Below, piece by piece: positions 8,558-15,645 of a DNA stretch of 44,969 bases. The position numbers and the translations under genes are program-made. Under the pieces are notes generated by a model. It saw only the letters and a program-made list of their open reading frames with translations. It was not told where the DNA came from and did no database searches. Each line of letters opens with the position of its first letter. The first letter of the stretch is position 1. Origin of the DNA: Chloroflexota bacterium (lineage in GTDB: Bacteria; Chloroflexota; Dehalococcoidia; SHYB01); assembly GCA_022572465.1 (NCBI GenBank), contig JACZVV010000011.1:1-44969 (forward strand). Reading direction: 5' to 3'.

Positions 8558-9733
8558 ATGGGGACCATTAAAGACAAAGTGGCCATCATCGGGATGGGAT
8601 GCACCAAGTTCGGCGAGCGCTGGGACTCGGGCCCCGAGGACCTCATCATCGAGGCTGCCTACGAGGCGTTTGAGGATGCCGGCATCGCCCCAGACGATAT
8701 CGAGGCGGCCTGGGTGGGCACGCTCCGCTCCGGCGAAGCCGGGGCGATCGTCGCCGACGCATTGAAAATAAAAAATATTCCCATCACGCGGGTGGAGAAC
8801 TGGTGCGCCACGGGCCACGAGGCGCTCCGCAACGCCGTGTTCGGCGTCGCGTCGGGCATGTACGATATCGCCATGGCCATCGGCTACGAGAAGCTGAAGG
8901 ACACCGGTTTCGGCGGCCTGGGCGTCGGCCGGGGCTCCAATCCTGTGTTGCAGGCCCGGGCCACGGCGCCCTCCTACTTCTCGTTCATCGCCAACCGATA
9001 CTTCCATACCTATGGCATCGACGATGACGAGGGCAAGGAGCTGCTGGCGCGGATCGCCGTGAAGAACCACCACAACGGGACCATGTCGCCCAAGGCCCAC
9101 TTCCAGAAAGAGATCACGGTGGAGCAGGTCTTGAAGGCGCCGATCATCGCCTGGCCCCTGGGCCTGTTCGACTGCTGTCCCACCACCGACGGCGCCGCCG
9201 CGGCCATCATCTGCCGCGCCGATTTGGCCAAGAACTTTCGCGCCGACCCCGTGTACATCAAAGGGATCGGATTCTCGGTGGACTCGATGCTGCCCATGAC
9301 CCGCCCCGGATTCGACTACCTGGGTTTCGAGGCTAACCGCGAGGCGGCCAGGCAGGCCTACGAGCAGGCGGGGATTCGCGACCCGCGTAAGGAGCTGGAC
9401 CTGGCGGTTGTCCACGACTGCTTTACGATCACCGAGCTGGTGATCTACGAGGACCTGGGTTTCACCGAGAGGGGGCACGCGCCGGAGGAGATCCGAGCCG
9501 GGACGTTCACCCTGGAAGGCGAGCTTCCCGTCAACACCGACGGCGGCCTCAAGTCCTTCGGTCACCCGGTAGGCGCCAGCGGTCTTCGCACCACCTACGA
9601 GATCTACCACCAGCTCCAGGGCAGGGCCGGCCCGCGCCAGGTGAAAGACGCCAAGCTGGGCCTGTGCCATACGCTCGGCGGCCCGCCGCAGGTTGCCTGC
9701 GTTACGGTCCTGGGCACGGACCCGCCTCGCTAG
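8558..9733 (+). CDS. Thiolase-family protein (acetyl-CoA acetyltransferase type)
   Basis: 391 aa. It has thiolase residues: nucleophile Cys83 (NWCATGHEAL), HDCF in the third quarter, His336 in GHPVGASG and Cys370 in CHTLGG. It belongs to the group that works with a separate DUF35 partner, like archaeal acetoacetyl-CoA thiolase, the BbsB subunit of benzoylsuccinyl-CoA thiolase, and Ltp2-type aldolases. The partner is probably the fusion protein encoded 56 bp upstream. The start at 8558 is chosen because the alignment begins at KVAIIGMGCTKFGER; upstream codons have no similarity. Either acyl-CoA cleavage or condensation is possible. Confidence 0.88.
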   Translation: MGTIKDKVAIIGMGCTKFGERWDSGPEDLIIEAAYEAFEDAGIAPDDIEAAWVGTLRSGEAGAIVADALKIKNIPITRVENWCATGHEALRNAVFGVASGMYDIAMAIGYEKLKDTGFGGLGVGRGSNPVLQARATAPSYFSFIANRYFHTYGIDDDEGKELLARIAVKNHHNGTMSPKAHFQKEITVEQVLKAPIIAWPLGLFDCCPTTDGAAAAIICRADLAKNFRADPVYIKGIGFSVDSMLPMTRPGFDYLGFEANREAARQAYEQAGIRDPRKELDLAVVHDCFTITELVIYEDLGFTERGHAPEEIRAGTFTLEGELPVNTDGGLKSFGHPVGASGLRTTYEIYHQLQGRAGPRQVKDAKLGLCHTLGGPPQVACVTVLGTDPPR

Positions 9734-9803
9734 GCCGTTCCGGCCCGCCGGAGCAGGCCCCCTCACCACAAACCCGTGGCGCACCCAGACCTGAGCGAGT
9801 AAT

Positions 9804-9837
9804 AAGAGGGCCCGGACCAACGCGTTCGGGCCTTCTT
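9804..9837 (+). terminator. Terminator after the thiolase gene
   Basis: AAGAGGGCCCG pairs with CGGGCCTTCTT (11 bp, one G-U) across a 12-base loop. It sits 71 bp after the thiolase stop. The remaining bases to 10045 hold no recognisable gene. Confidence 0.6.
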
Positions 9838-10045
9838 GATGAGCTAAGCAGGAGGCCGCAACCGGTTATACTTTGTCACCCTGAGGGATAGTGAAGGGTC
9901 TGGGCGCATCGGGTGGGTGCGATGTGCGTCCTTGGATTCCTTATTCCCCACCCCGGATACCTCGCCGTCCTTCCCTTGGGAAAGGAGTCTTCAGGATGAC
10001 ACGCATCTGAGTCGCGTTGACGAAGCACGAACCCAAGGAGGCGAG

Positions 10046-10834
10046 ATGAAGCTCACCGGAAAGGTTGCGTTGGTTACGGGAGGCGGCGCCGGCATCGGGC
10101 GTGGCATCGCCCTCGAGCTGGCGAGCGAAGGGGCCGACGTTGCCATCGCCGATATCGATCCGAACCGGGCCAAGGAGTCTGCGGCGGCGGTGGAGACCTC
10201 GGGACGCCGCGGGCTGGCGATCACCGCCGACGTCTCTCGCCGGGCCGACGTCGAGGGCATGGTGGAGGCCTGCGTCCGCGGGTTGGGCGGCCTGGATATC
10301 CTCGTCAACAACGTCGGAATCTCCAAGGGCCAGCCGTTCCTCGAGCTGGAAGACGAGACGTGGGACCTGGTGCTCGATACGAATCTCAAGTCCGTGTTCA
10401 TGGGCTCGCAGACGGCGGCGCGCTACTGGGTGGACCACGACCGGCGAGGCAAGATCGTCAGCATCAGCTCGGTGGACGAGGTGCTGGCCTTTCCCTTCAA
10501 CGCCCACTACAACTGCTCCAAGGCGGGGATTCACATCCTTACCAAGTCGATGGCGCTGGCTCTGGCCGGTCATGGGATCAACGTCAACAGCATCGCGCCG
10601 GGGCTGATCGAGACGGAGATGCTGCGGCCGTCCATGGGCAAGGCCAAGTGGCAGGAGGGGCTGCCTGTCAAGGTGCCCCTGGCCCGAGTGGGAACGCCCG
10701 CGGACATCGGCAAGGCGGTGGTCTTCCTGGCGTGCGGCGACTCCGACTACGTGACCGGCACAACGCTCTACGTGGACGGCGGCCACATGATCTCGGGGGC
10801 CTCGCAGGTCCTGGCGATGTTCCGCGGCGAGTAG
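10046..10834 (+). CDS. Short-chain dehydrogenase/reductase
   Basis: 262 aa classical SDR: TGGGAGIG cofactor motif (residues 11-18), NNVG at 88-91 (a small variant of NNAG), and Ser142, Tyr155, Lys159 (YNCSK). IADIDPN with Asp37 suggests NAD. AAGGAGG five bases before the ATG fixes the start. The C-terminus ends with GGHMISGASQV, then a short extension. Likely a 3-hydroxyacyl or alcohol dehydrogenase; the substrate is not readable. It ends 30 bp from the convergent globin/CheW region. Confidence 0.88.
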   Translation: MKLTGKVALVTGGGAGIGRGIALELASEGADVAIADIDPNRAKESAAAVETSGRRGLAITADVSRRADVEGMVEACVRGLGGLDILVNNVGISKGQPFLELEDETWDLVLDTNLKSVFMGSQTAARYWVDHDRRGKIVSISSVDEVLAFPFNAHYNCSKAGIHILTKSMALALAGHGINVNSIAPGLIETEMLRPSMGKAKWQEGLPVKVPLARVGTPADIGKAVVFLACGDSDYVTGTTLYVDGGHMISGASQVLAMFRGE

Positions 10835-10864
10835 CCCGGACGCGGGCCTGCCGTCGTCCGGGAG

Positions 10865-11224
10865 TCAGTCGGCCTGAACCACTTCAGAGCGCAACGAGGC
10901 CACCGCCTCGAGGACGCGGCCGGCGAGCTTGCCGGGGACTCCCAGGGCCGCCAACGATTGAGCCAGGTGCCCCGCAACGGCAGTGAAATGCTCGCCGGTG
11001 ATGCCGAGGCCGGCATGGGCCTCGCGCAACGGCCTGCCGCTGTATTCGACGGGCCCGCCCAGCGCCTGCGAGAGGGATGCGCGCCGCTGCCTCTACAGGC
11101 CTTCCAAGCGCTCTGGGTCGAAGAAATGGGCGAGCGTCGCGTCGGCCAGCACCCGGTTGTAGAACTACTCCACCGCCGCGGTGATCGCCGGTTCGTCGCC
11201 CAGCTCGTCGGAGAGGCTTGCCGG
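10865..11224 (-). pseudogene. Truncated-globin (trHbN-type) domain in frame after CheW, interrupted by two UAG codons
   Basis: Continuing the cheW frame past its UAG (11165-11167) gives a full group-1 truncated haemoglobin. It runs SLSDELGDEPAITAAVE, stop, FYNRVLADATLAHFF, stop (UAG at 11093-11095), then SLSQALGGPVEYSG, REAHAGLGITGEHF and a final helix to the UGA at 10865. Globin landmarks remain: the helix-B Phe-Tyr pair (codons 198-199 from the cheW start), the GGP turn, and proximal His (codon 247) in REAHAGLGI. No frameshift is seen. There is no start codon where the domain begins, and a Pro-rich linker joins it to CheW, so the ancestral gene was probably a CheW-globin fusion. It is either recent decay or suppression of amber codons. 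Confidence 0.7.
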
Positions 11225-11755
11225 GTAGTCAGTCTCGGACGTCGCGGTCTCCGAGACGGGCCCGCGAGGGCTCGCCGGCGGTGGCGGCGCCTCCTCGGCT
11301 CCGTTGAGCACCTGCTGAAGATCCAGCAGGATGATCATCTTGTCCTGCGTCTTGGCGATGCCCATGAGGTAGTCGGAATCGCGGGAGCTGACCACCGACG
11401 ATGGAGGCTCGACATCGCTCATCGGTATGCGCATCACCTCGGTGACCGCGTCCACGATCATGCCAATGTCGGTGTTCTCGATGTCCACCACCACGATACG
11501 GGTGTCCTTGGTCTCATCCCGAATTTCGAGCCCGAACCGTTTGCGCAGGTCGACGACGGGGATGACCTTGCCGCGGAGGTTGATCACGCCCTCGACGAAC
11601 CACGGCGACTGAGGCGTGGCGGTGACCTCCTGTATTCGGATGATCTCGCGGACCTCGTTGATTTCGACGCCGTAGGCCTCTCCGCCGAGGTCGAAGACGA
11701 CGAGCTGCCGTTCTTCCCTCTCGACACGGGTGTCTCCAACGCTGGCCTGAGTCAT
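11165..11755 (-). CDS. cheW: CheW-type chemotaxis adaptor, C-terminal globin fusion truncated
   Basis: 196 aa to the first stop. Residues 14-152 form a CheW domain: QLVVFDLGGEAYGVEI, EVREIIR, FVEGVINLRGKVIPVVDL and DKMIILLDLQQVL. Such adaptors couple receptors to CheA. Residues 153-178 are a Pro/Ser/Thr-rich linker. Residues 179-196 are already the first helix of a truncated globin, so the present stop lies inside a second domain. ATG at 11755 is chosen because similarity starts there; GAGAGG is about 11 bases upstream. No cheA or receptor gene is nearby; the other che genes are at 28.6-34.3 kb. Confidence 0.85.
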   Translation of the reverse strand: MTQASVGDTRVEREERQLVVFDLGGEAYGVEINEVREIIRIQEVTATPQSPWFVEGVINLRGKVIPVVDLRKRFGLEIRDETKDTRIVVVDIENTDIGMIVDAVTEVMRIPMSDVEPPSSVVSSRDSDYLMGIAKTQDKMIILLDLQQVLNGAEEAPPPPASPRGPVSETATSETDYPASLSDELGDEPAITAAVE

Positions 11756-11908
11756 TGTAACGATACCTCTCGAGGGCAGAACGTTAATTCGGCGCGCGGG
11801 CTTCGGCACCCTCGCTCCACCCTACCGTACCGCTGCCTCGGGGCCTTGTCCCGCGTGGTGTCCAGGAGTCGCGTTGGGGGCTAACCCGCAAACGGCGTTA
11901 CGCGTGCG

Positions 11909-12286
11909 CTAGGCGCCGGTCTGCCTGCGCGTCATCACTTCGAGGACGTGGCCGTTGGGGTCGCGGAAGTAGAACCCGCGTCCGCCGCGGCGGGTGTTGA
12001 TCTCGCCGTTGTCCAGGCTCCAAGGATCGCTGCCGATGGTGATTTCCGCCGCCCGCACTCGCTGAAGAATCGCGTCGAACTCGCCGTCGTCGATATGGAA
12101 GGCGTAGTGGTGGCTTTTGAAGCCCTCGGCGTTATCGAAGTCGAGGGTCAGCGATTCGTTGACGCGGACGGGGGCAAAGTGCCCCATTGGCCCCTCGTAC
12201 TTCAAGCCGAAGATTTCAGCGAAAAACCGGGCTGACGCTTCCTTGTCGTGGGCCGGCACGATGGTATGGTCCAGGTGGATGGCCAC
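11909..12286 (-). CDS. VOC-family (glyoxalase-fold) protein
   Basis: 125 aa with GTG start; GGAGGA lies six bases upstream and decides the start over a longer frame. The motifs are HLDHTIVPAHD with His7, HHYAFHI with His60/His64, and FRDPNGHVLEVM with Glu116, which are metal positions of VOC enzymes. The two-module layout and the C-terminal RDPNGHxLE signature resemble extradiol-dioxygenase-like and fosfomycin-resistance-like members; no specific substrate can be named. It is transcribed away from the SDR/MFS pair. Confidence 0.8.
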   Translation of the reverse strand: MAIHLDHTIVPAHDKEASARFFAEIFGLKYEGPMGHFAPVRVNESLTLDFDNAEGFKSHHYAFHIDDGEFDAILQRVRAAEITIGSDPWSLDNGEINTRRGGRGFYFRDPNGHVLEVMTRRQTGA

Positions 12287-12335
12287 AGTTTCCTCCCGTC
12301 GGCGGTTGCCGCCGGCTGACGTGAATGAGTTCGCT

Positions 12336-12341
12336 ATTATA
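12336..12341 (-). promoter_or_regulatory. -10 element of the VOC gene
   Basis: On the minus strand this is TATAAT within GTATAATAGCG, 49 bp upstream of the GTG start at 12286. The plus-strand reading (TATTAT) could also serve the SDR that starts at 12421. No strong -35 is evident. Confidence 0.4.
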
Positions 12342-12420
12342 CCTCCCAACGGCGCCGGCGTTGACGGCCCTGCACGGCGCACCTATCATCGGAGCCACGT
12401 TTGGCGAGGGGAGGCCGACA

Positions 12421-13185
12421 TTGGAGCTTGAAGGCAAGGTCGCCGTGGTCATCGGAGCCAGCCGGGGCTGCGGCAAGTATTTCGCCCTGGGCCTGGCCAA
12501 GGCAGGGGCTGCGGTGACGGTGGCCGCGCGCACGGTGGAGCCCGGCCCTCTGCCCGGCACCGTGAACGAAACGGCCGAACAGATCCGCCAAGAAGGCGGC
12601 AAGGCGCTGGCGGTCCAATGCGACGCCGCCAACCCCGCCGACTTGCATCGGACCATCGGCGAGGCCGTCTTTCGGTTCGGCCGCATCGACGTGTTGGTGT
12701 ACAACGCGGCCATCTACACCCGCAGGCCATTCCTTAACATAACGCAAGACCATTTCGACCGCTACTTCCAGGTGAACGTGCGCGCGCCCATGATCGCCGC
12801 CCAGGCTGCGATGCCCCACATGCTCCAGCAAGGCGGCGGAAGCATCGTCAACATCACCTCGGCCTCCTCGACCAAGACCACCATGCCCCACCTGCTCCTG
12901 TATTCCATCACCAAGGCCTCGCTGGACCGGTTGACCACGTGGCTGGCCAACGAATACCGGGAGCGGAACATCGCGGTGAACTCGCTGAGCCCCGGTCCGG
13001 TGATCACCGAGGCCCTGGAGCAGGAGATGCCCCAGGACTTCGATTGGCAGCAAGAGCGTTACGGCTGGAAGCCGGCGACGACCGAATACCTGGGCCCGCC
13101 CATCGTCCACCTGGCCCAGCAGGACGCCGGCGGAATCACGGGTCAGATCCTGCGCGTCCCCGACTACGGCAAGACCTGGCCCTAG
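12421..13185 (+). CDS. Short-chain dehydrogenase/reductase
   Basis: 254 aa from a TTG start; GGGGAGG eight bases upstream and the start of similarity (ELEGKVAVVIGASRGCGKY) decide it. The glycine motif is GASRGCGK (residues 12-19), YNAA at 94-97 replaces NNAG, the active site is Tyr161-Lys165 (YSITK), and Ser147-150 precede it. The Arg at the end of the second strand (AART) favours NADPH. An MFS carrier gene follows after 20 bp, so substrate uptake and oxidation or reduction may be linked (inference). Confidence 0.85.
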   Translation: MELEGKVAVVIGASRGCGKYFALGLAKAGAAVTVAARTVEPGPLPGTVNETAEQIRQEGGKALAVQCDAANPADLHRTIGEAVFRFGRIDVLVYNAAIYTRRPFLNITQDHFDRYFQVNVRAPMIAAQAAMPHMLQQGGGSIVNITSASSTKTTMPHLLLYSITKASLDRLTTWLANEYRERNIAVNSLSPGPVITEALEQEMPQDFDWQQERYGWKPATTEYLGPPIVHLAQQDAGGITGQILRVPDYGKTWP

Positions 13186-13205
13186 GGGGCCGGCGAGCGA
13201 TCTCT

Positions 13206-14468
13206 ATGCCGTCCCGCCCCAGGATCTTCTACGGCTGGTGGATCGCCTGGGCCTATTTCCTCCTCAACTTCTACTGGGGCGGGGCTCTGCTGGTTGGCTT
13301 CTCGGCCCTGTTCAACCCGATCCGCGATTCCTTCGGCCTGTCGTCCCTGGTCGCGACCGCGGCGATTCAGATGCGCCAGGGCGCGGCCGTGGTAGGCTCA
13401 CCCATCGTCGGCTATCTCTTCGACCGCTTTGGGCCGCGACCGTTGATTCTGGCGGCGACCTTTTTCACGGCCGGTGGCATGAGCCTCCTGGCCTTCTCGC
13501 ATTCCACCTGGCAATTCTTCCTCGCGTTTGCCATCGCGTCGGTTGGATTCGCCATCTTTATTGCCGGCACCGGCCCGGCGGCCATGGTCAATTGGTTCGT
13601 GCGCCAACGAGGCCGGGCCATCAGCGTCGTTCTGGCCGGCGCCGGCGTGGGAACCCTTCTCGTCCGCGTCGTCGTCTGGCTGGAGGACGATTGGGGATGG
13701 CGGACCGCCGTGGTGATCATCGTCGTCGGCCTGCTGATCGTCGGTCTTCCGCTATCGATGGCCCTGCGGCACCGGCCTGAAGACTACGGTATGAGGCCCG
13801 ACGGCGATCCGCCTGACGAGGCGCCGTCCGAGGCGGCACGGGCGCCGGTTACGAACCCTCCAGCAGGGAACGCCAACGATTACGGGTTCCGCCAGGCCCT
13901 GGCGACCCGGACTTTTTGGTTCATGACCGTGGCCAGCGGCTTCGCGGCGCTGGGCAGCACTTCCGTAGCCTTTTTCTTCATCCCCCATCTCGAGGACGAA
14001 GGACTGTCGGCGGCCACTGCGGCTTGGGCCGCGACGGCCGTCGGCATCATCGGGGTGGGGAGCACGCTGGCAGCAGGATGGCTTTCAGACTACGCCCACC
14101 GGGGGGTGATGCTCCTGGTCGCCTATGCGCTGCAAGGAGGCGGGATCGCCATCTTCGCCTTCTCGTCGTCGGTGTGGCACCTGGCGTTCTTCGCGGTCCT
14201 CTTTGGGATCGGGGCCCGCGCCACCTTCCCCGTGCTCGCCTCGCTGCTTGCGGACTACTTCGGCCGGGCCAATTTCGGGAAGATTCAGGGCGTCATGTTT
14301 TCGGCTTTCACCACCGGTGGTGTCGCCGGTCCCCTGATTGCCGCTCGCGTCCACGACGTCTACGGCACCTACACTCCCGTCTTCGCCGGTTACGCCGCTG
14401 CCATGGGAGTCTCCATGATCGCGATCGCCCTGGTCCGGCGGCCGCCGTCGCCGGCAGCCACGGCGTGA
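13206..14468 (+). CDS. MFS transporter (OFA/monocarboxylate-like)
   Basis: 420 aa with about 12 hydrophobic segments and a hydrophilic central loop around residues 195-230. The N-terminal FYGWWIAWAYFLLNF and the segment GYLFDRFGPRPLILAAT match oxalate:formate-antiporter/monocarboxylate-carrier-like MFS proteins. The GWLSDYAHRG loop repeats the MFS motif in the second half. It is a predicted cytoplasmic-membrane importer or exporter of a small organic acid; direction and substrate are unknown. It probably forms an operon with the SDR upstream (20-bp gap). Confidence 0.85.
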   Translation: MPSRPRIFYGWWIAWAYFLLNFYWGGALLVGFSALFNPIRDSFGLSSLVATAAIQMRQGAAVVGSPIVGYLFDRFGPRPLILAATFFTAGGMSLLAFSHSTWQFFLAFAIASVGFAIFIAGTGPAAMVNWFVRQRGRAISVVLAGAGVGTLLVRVVVWLEDDWGWRTAVVIIVVGLLIVGLPLSMALRHRPEDYGMRPDGDPPDEAPSEAARAPVTNPPAGNANDYGFRQALATRTFWFMTVASGFAALGSTSVAFFFIPHLEDEGLSAATAAWAATAVGIIGVGSTLAAGWLSDYAHRGVMLLVAYALQGGGIAIFAFSSSVWHLAFFAVLFGIGARATFPVLASLLADYFGRANFGKIQGVMFSAFTTGGVAGPLIAARVHDVYGTYTPVFAGYAAAMGVSMIAIALVRRPPSPAATA

Positions 14469-14569
14469 CTCCCGATCCGCCTTGGGGGGCTGAACCCACC
14501 TTGGGCCGATAGCCGCGATGGCCTGGGCTGTGTTACCCTGAAGCGGCATTCAGACCGGGAGCGCTCCAC

Positions 14570-14959
14570 ATGTTCAAGCGCATCGATCATATCGTCATCG
14601 CCGTCAAAGACTTGGACGAGACGTCGACCGTGTATACCGAGGTCTACGGGCTTTCAGGCACGGCGCCCGAGGATATTCCCGAGATGGGAATCAGGCGGGT
14701 CAACATCGATGTAGGCAACGCCTACATCGAGCTGGCCCAGCCGACGGACCCTAACGGGCCGGTCGCCAAGTTTTTGGACGACCGTGGAGAGGGCCTGTAT
14801 CTGATCGCCGTCGAAGTCGACGATCTGCCGGAGACGGTCAAGACGCTCCAGGAGCGGGGCGCTCGCCTCATCGGGGCCGAGAACGCCGAGACGCCCGGCG
14901 GCCGGGTCTTCATTCACCCCAAATCGGCCCGGGGCGCGCTGATCATGCTTTCGCAGTAG
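14570..14959 (+). CDS. Methylmalonyl-CoA-epimerase-like VOC protein with altered metal site
   Basis: 129 aa. The overall pattern (KRIDHIVIAVKDLDE, DDRGEGLYLIAVEVDD, GGRVFIHPKSARG) matches methylmalonyl-CoA epimerases. His7 and Glu54 remain. The usual His pair in GLHHIAFEV is Tyr77-Leu78 here, and the final Glu of the family is Met127. Two metal ligands are therefore missing, and epimerase activity is doubtful; a different ligand or substrate is likely. GGGAG lies about eight bases before the ATG. The gene ends 11 bp from the convergent seleno-FTR gene. Confidence 0.75.
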   Translation: MFKRIDHIVIAVKDLDETSTVYTEVYGLSGTAPEDIPEMGIRRVNIDVGNAYIELAQPTDPNGPVAKFLDDRGEGLYLIAVEVDDLPETVKTLQERGARLIGAENAETPGGRVFIHPKSARGALIMLSQ

Positions 14960-14970
14960 GCCGGGAGACG

Positions 14971-15408
14971 CTATCTTTCGTCCTGCTTCGCCCTCACCGC
15001 GTCTCGTCTCGCCGCCTTTTGGGCCTGCTCATCGGGGAACAGGGTCTCGTCGTACTGGACCACTTCGCCCAGGGTGCTCTGGACTTCCTCGCCCGATTCG
15101 TGCCTGCGAAGAAACTCTTCGCTGACGAAGAACATTCATATACAGAACCCGTCTCGCTCGATGTCCTCGTGATGGCGGTCGCAGGGGCAGATCTTCTTGC
15201 GATCCTCCACGGGATCGCCGCTCAGCATCATTCAAGGGCAGTAGCGGTACCCGTGCTCGATCTCGTTCTTGGCCAGGCCGCGTTGAATGACATCGACGAT
15301 TTCGAGGTCGGGGTAGAACTCGTAGGCGCCTTTCCGGACGTAGGCCTCGGACATCTTGACGGCGCCGGCCAGGGCCTCTTCGGACGTTTTCTTCTTTTTC
15401 ACGGCCAT
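14971..15408 (-). CDS. ftrC: Ferredoxin:thioredoxin reductase catalytic subunit, two in-frame UGA (selenocysteine) codons
   Basis: Read through UGA at 15232-15234 and 15136-15138, this is a 145-residue FTR catalytic chain. The motifs are Cys57-Pro-U59, Cys74-Pro-Cys76 and Cys89-Ile-U91, preceded by a YEFYPDLEIVDVIQRGLAKNE helix and followed by FVSEEFLRRHE, both family-typical. In known FTRs the first Cys of CPC, both of the second CPC and the first Cys of CHC bind the [4Fe-4S] cluster. The second Cys of CPC and of CHC form the disulfide that reduces thioredoxin. Both UGA codons fall on that catalytic pair, so the active site would be a diselenide. Each UGA has its own SECIS-like hairpin. GGAGGG precedes the ATG at 15408. 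No ferredoxin, thioredoxin or sel gene is in the window. Confidence 0.88.
15106..15122 (-). promoter_or_regulatory. Bacterial SECIS-like hairpin for Sec91 of FTR
   Basis: On the mRNA, GCGAAG pairs with CUUCGC (6 bp, perfect) around the loop AGUUU. The loop's second base is G, 21 nt after UGA 15136-15138. Bacterial SECIS elements require such a short stem with a G near the start of the loop at about 16-37 nt. An overlapping alternative hairpin (CUUCG/CGAAG, loop UCAG) lies closer to the UGA. Confidence 0.72.
15199..15218 (-). promoter_or_regulatory. Bacterial SECIS-like hairpin for Sec59 of FTR
   Basis: On the mRNA, GCGAUCC pairs with GGAUCGC (7 bp, perfect) around the loop CGUGGA. The loop's second base is G, 22 nt after UGA 15232-15234. 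This matches the SelB-binding geometry and is nearly superimposable on the DUF3179 element (loop CGUGU). Confidence 0.78.
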
Positions 15409-15444
15409 CACGCCCTCCGCGGGAGCTGTCTTAGACAACGCACC

Positions 15445-15473
15445 AGTATCACAGGGATTGGATGCGGTGTCCA
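15445..15473 (-). promoter_or_regulatory. Sigma-70-type promoter of the seleno-FTR gene
   Basis: On the minus strand: TGGACA, 17-bp spacer, GATACT, with TG one base before the -10 (extended form). The -10 ends 36 bp upstream of the ATG at 15408, predicting a leader of about 30 nt. Confidence 0.5.
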
Positions 15474-15645
15474 GGGCCCTGGATACGCCAGCCAGGCCCG
15501 TCGCCGTGGCCTCATCGTGTTAGCATAGGGGCGTGCTCCCCGCGTCGCGATTGCCCGTGCGCCCGTCAGGCGCTGCCCTCCCGCCGACCTTGTTGCTTGC
15601 CGCCCCCACCGCCGACCGCCTAGACCGCCCGGTGAACGCGCCACG

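Noticed and set aside
8465-9820. 451-codon minus-strand open frame
   Set aside because: Antisense shadow of the thiolase gene, with no recognisable motif.
11093-11167. Selenocysteine in the CheW-globin region
   Set aside because: Both codons are UAG, not UGA, and the positions are not cysteines in truncated globins.
15048-15231. Two small separate genes starting at the ATG that follows each UGA in FTR
   Set aside because: Neither would have a ribosome site or a full fold; together with the first segment they make one FTR domain.
15136-15234. FTR gene as a pseudogene with two nonsense mutations
   Set aside because: The UGA codons fall only on the two redox cysteines, each is followed by a SECIS-like hairpin, and sequence similarity continues undamaged to the natural UAG.
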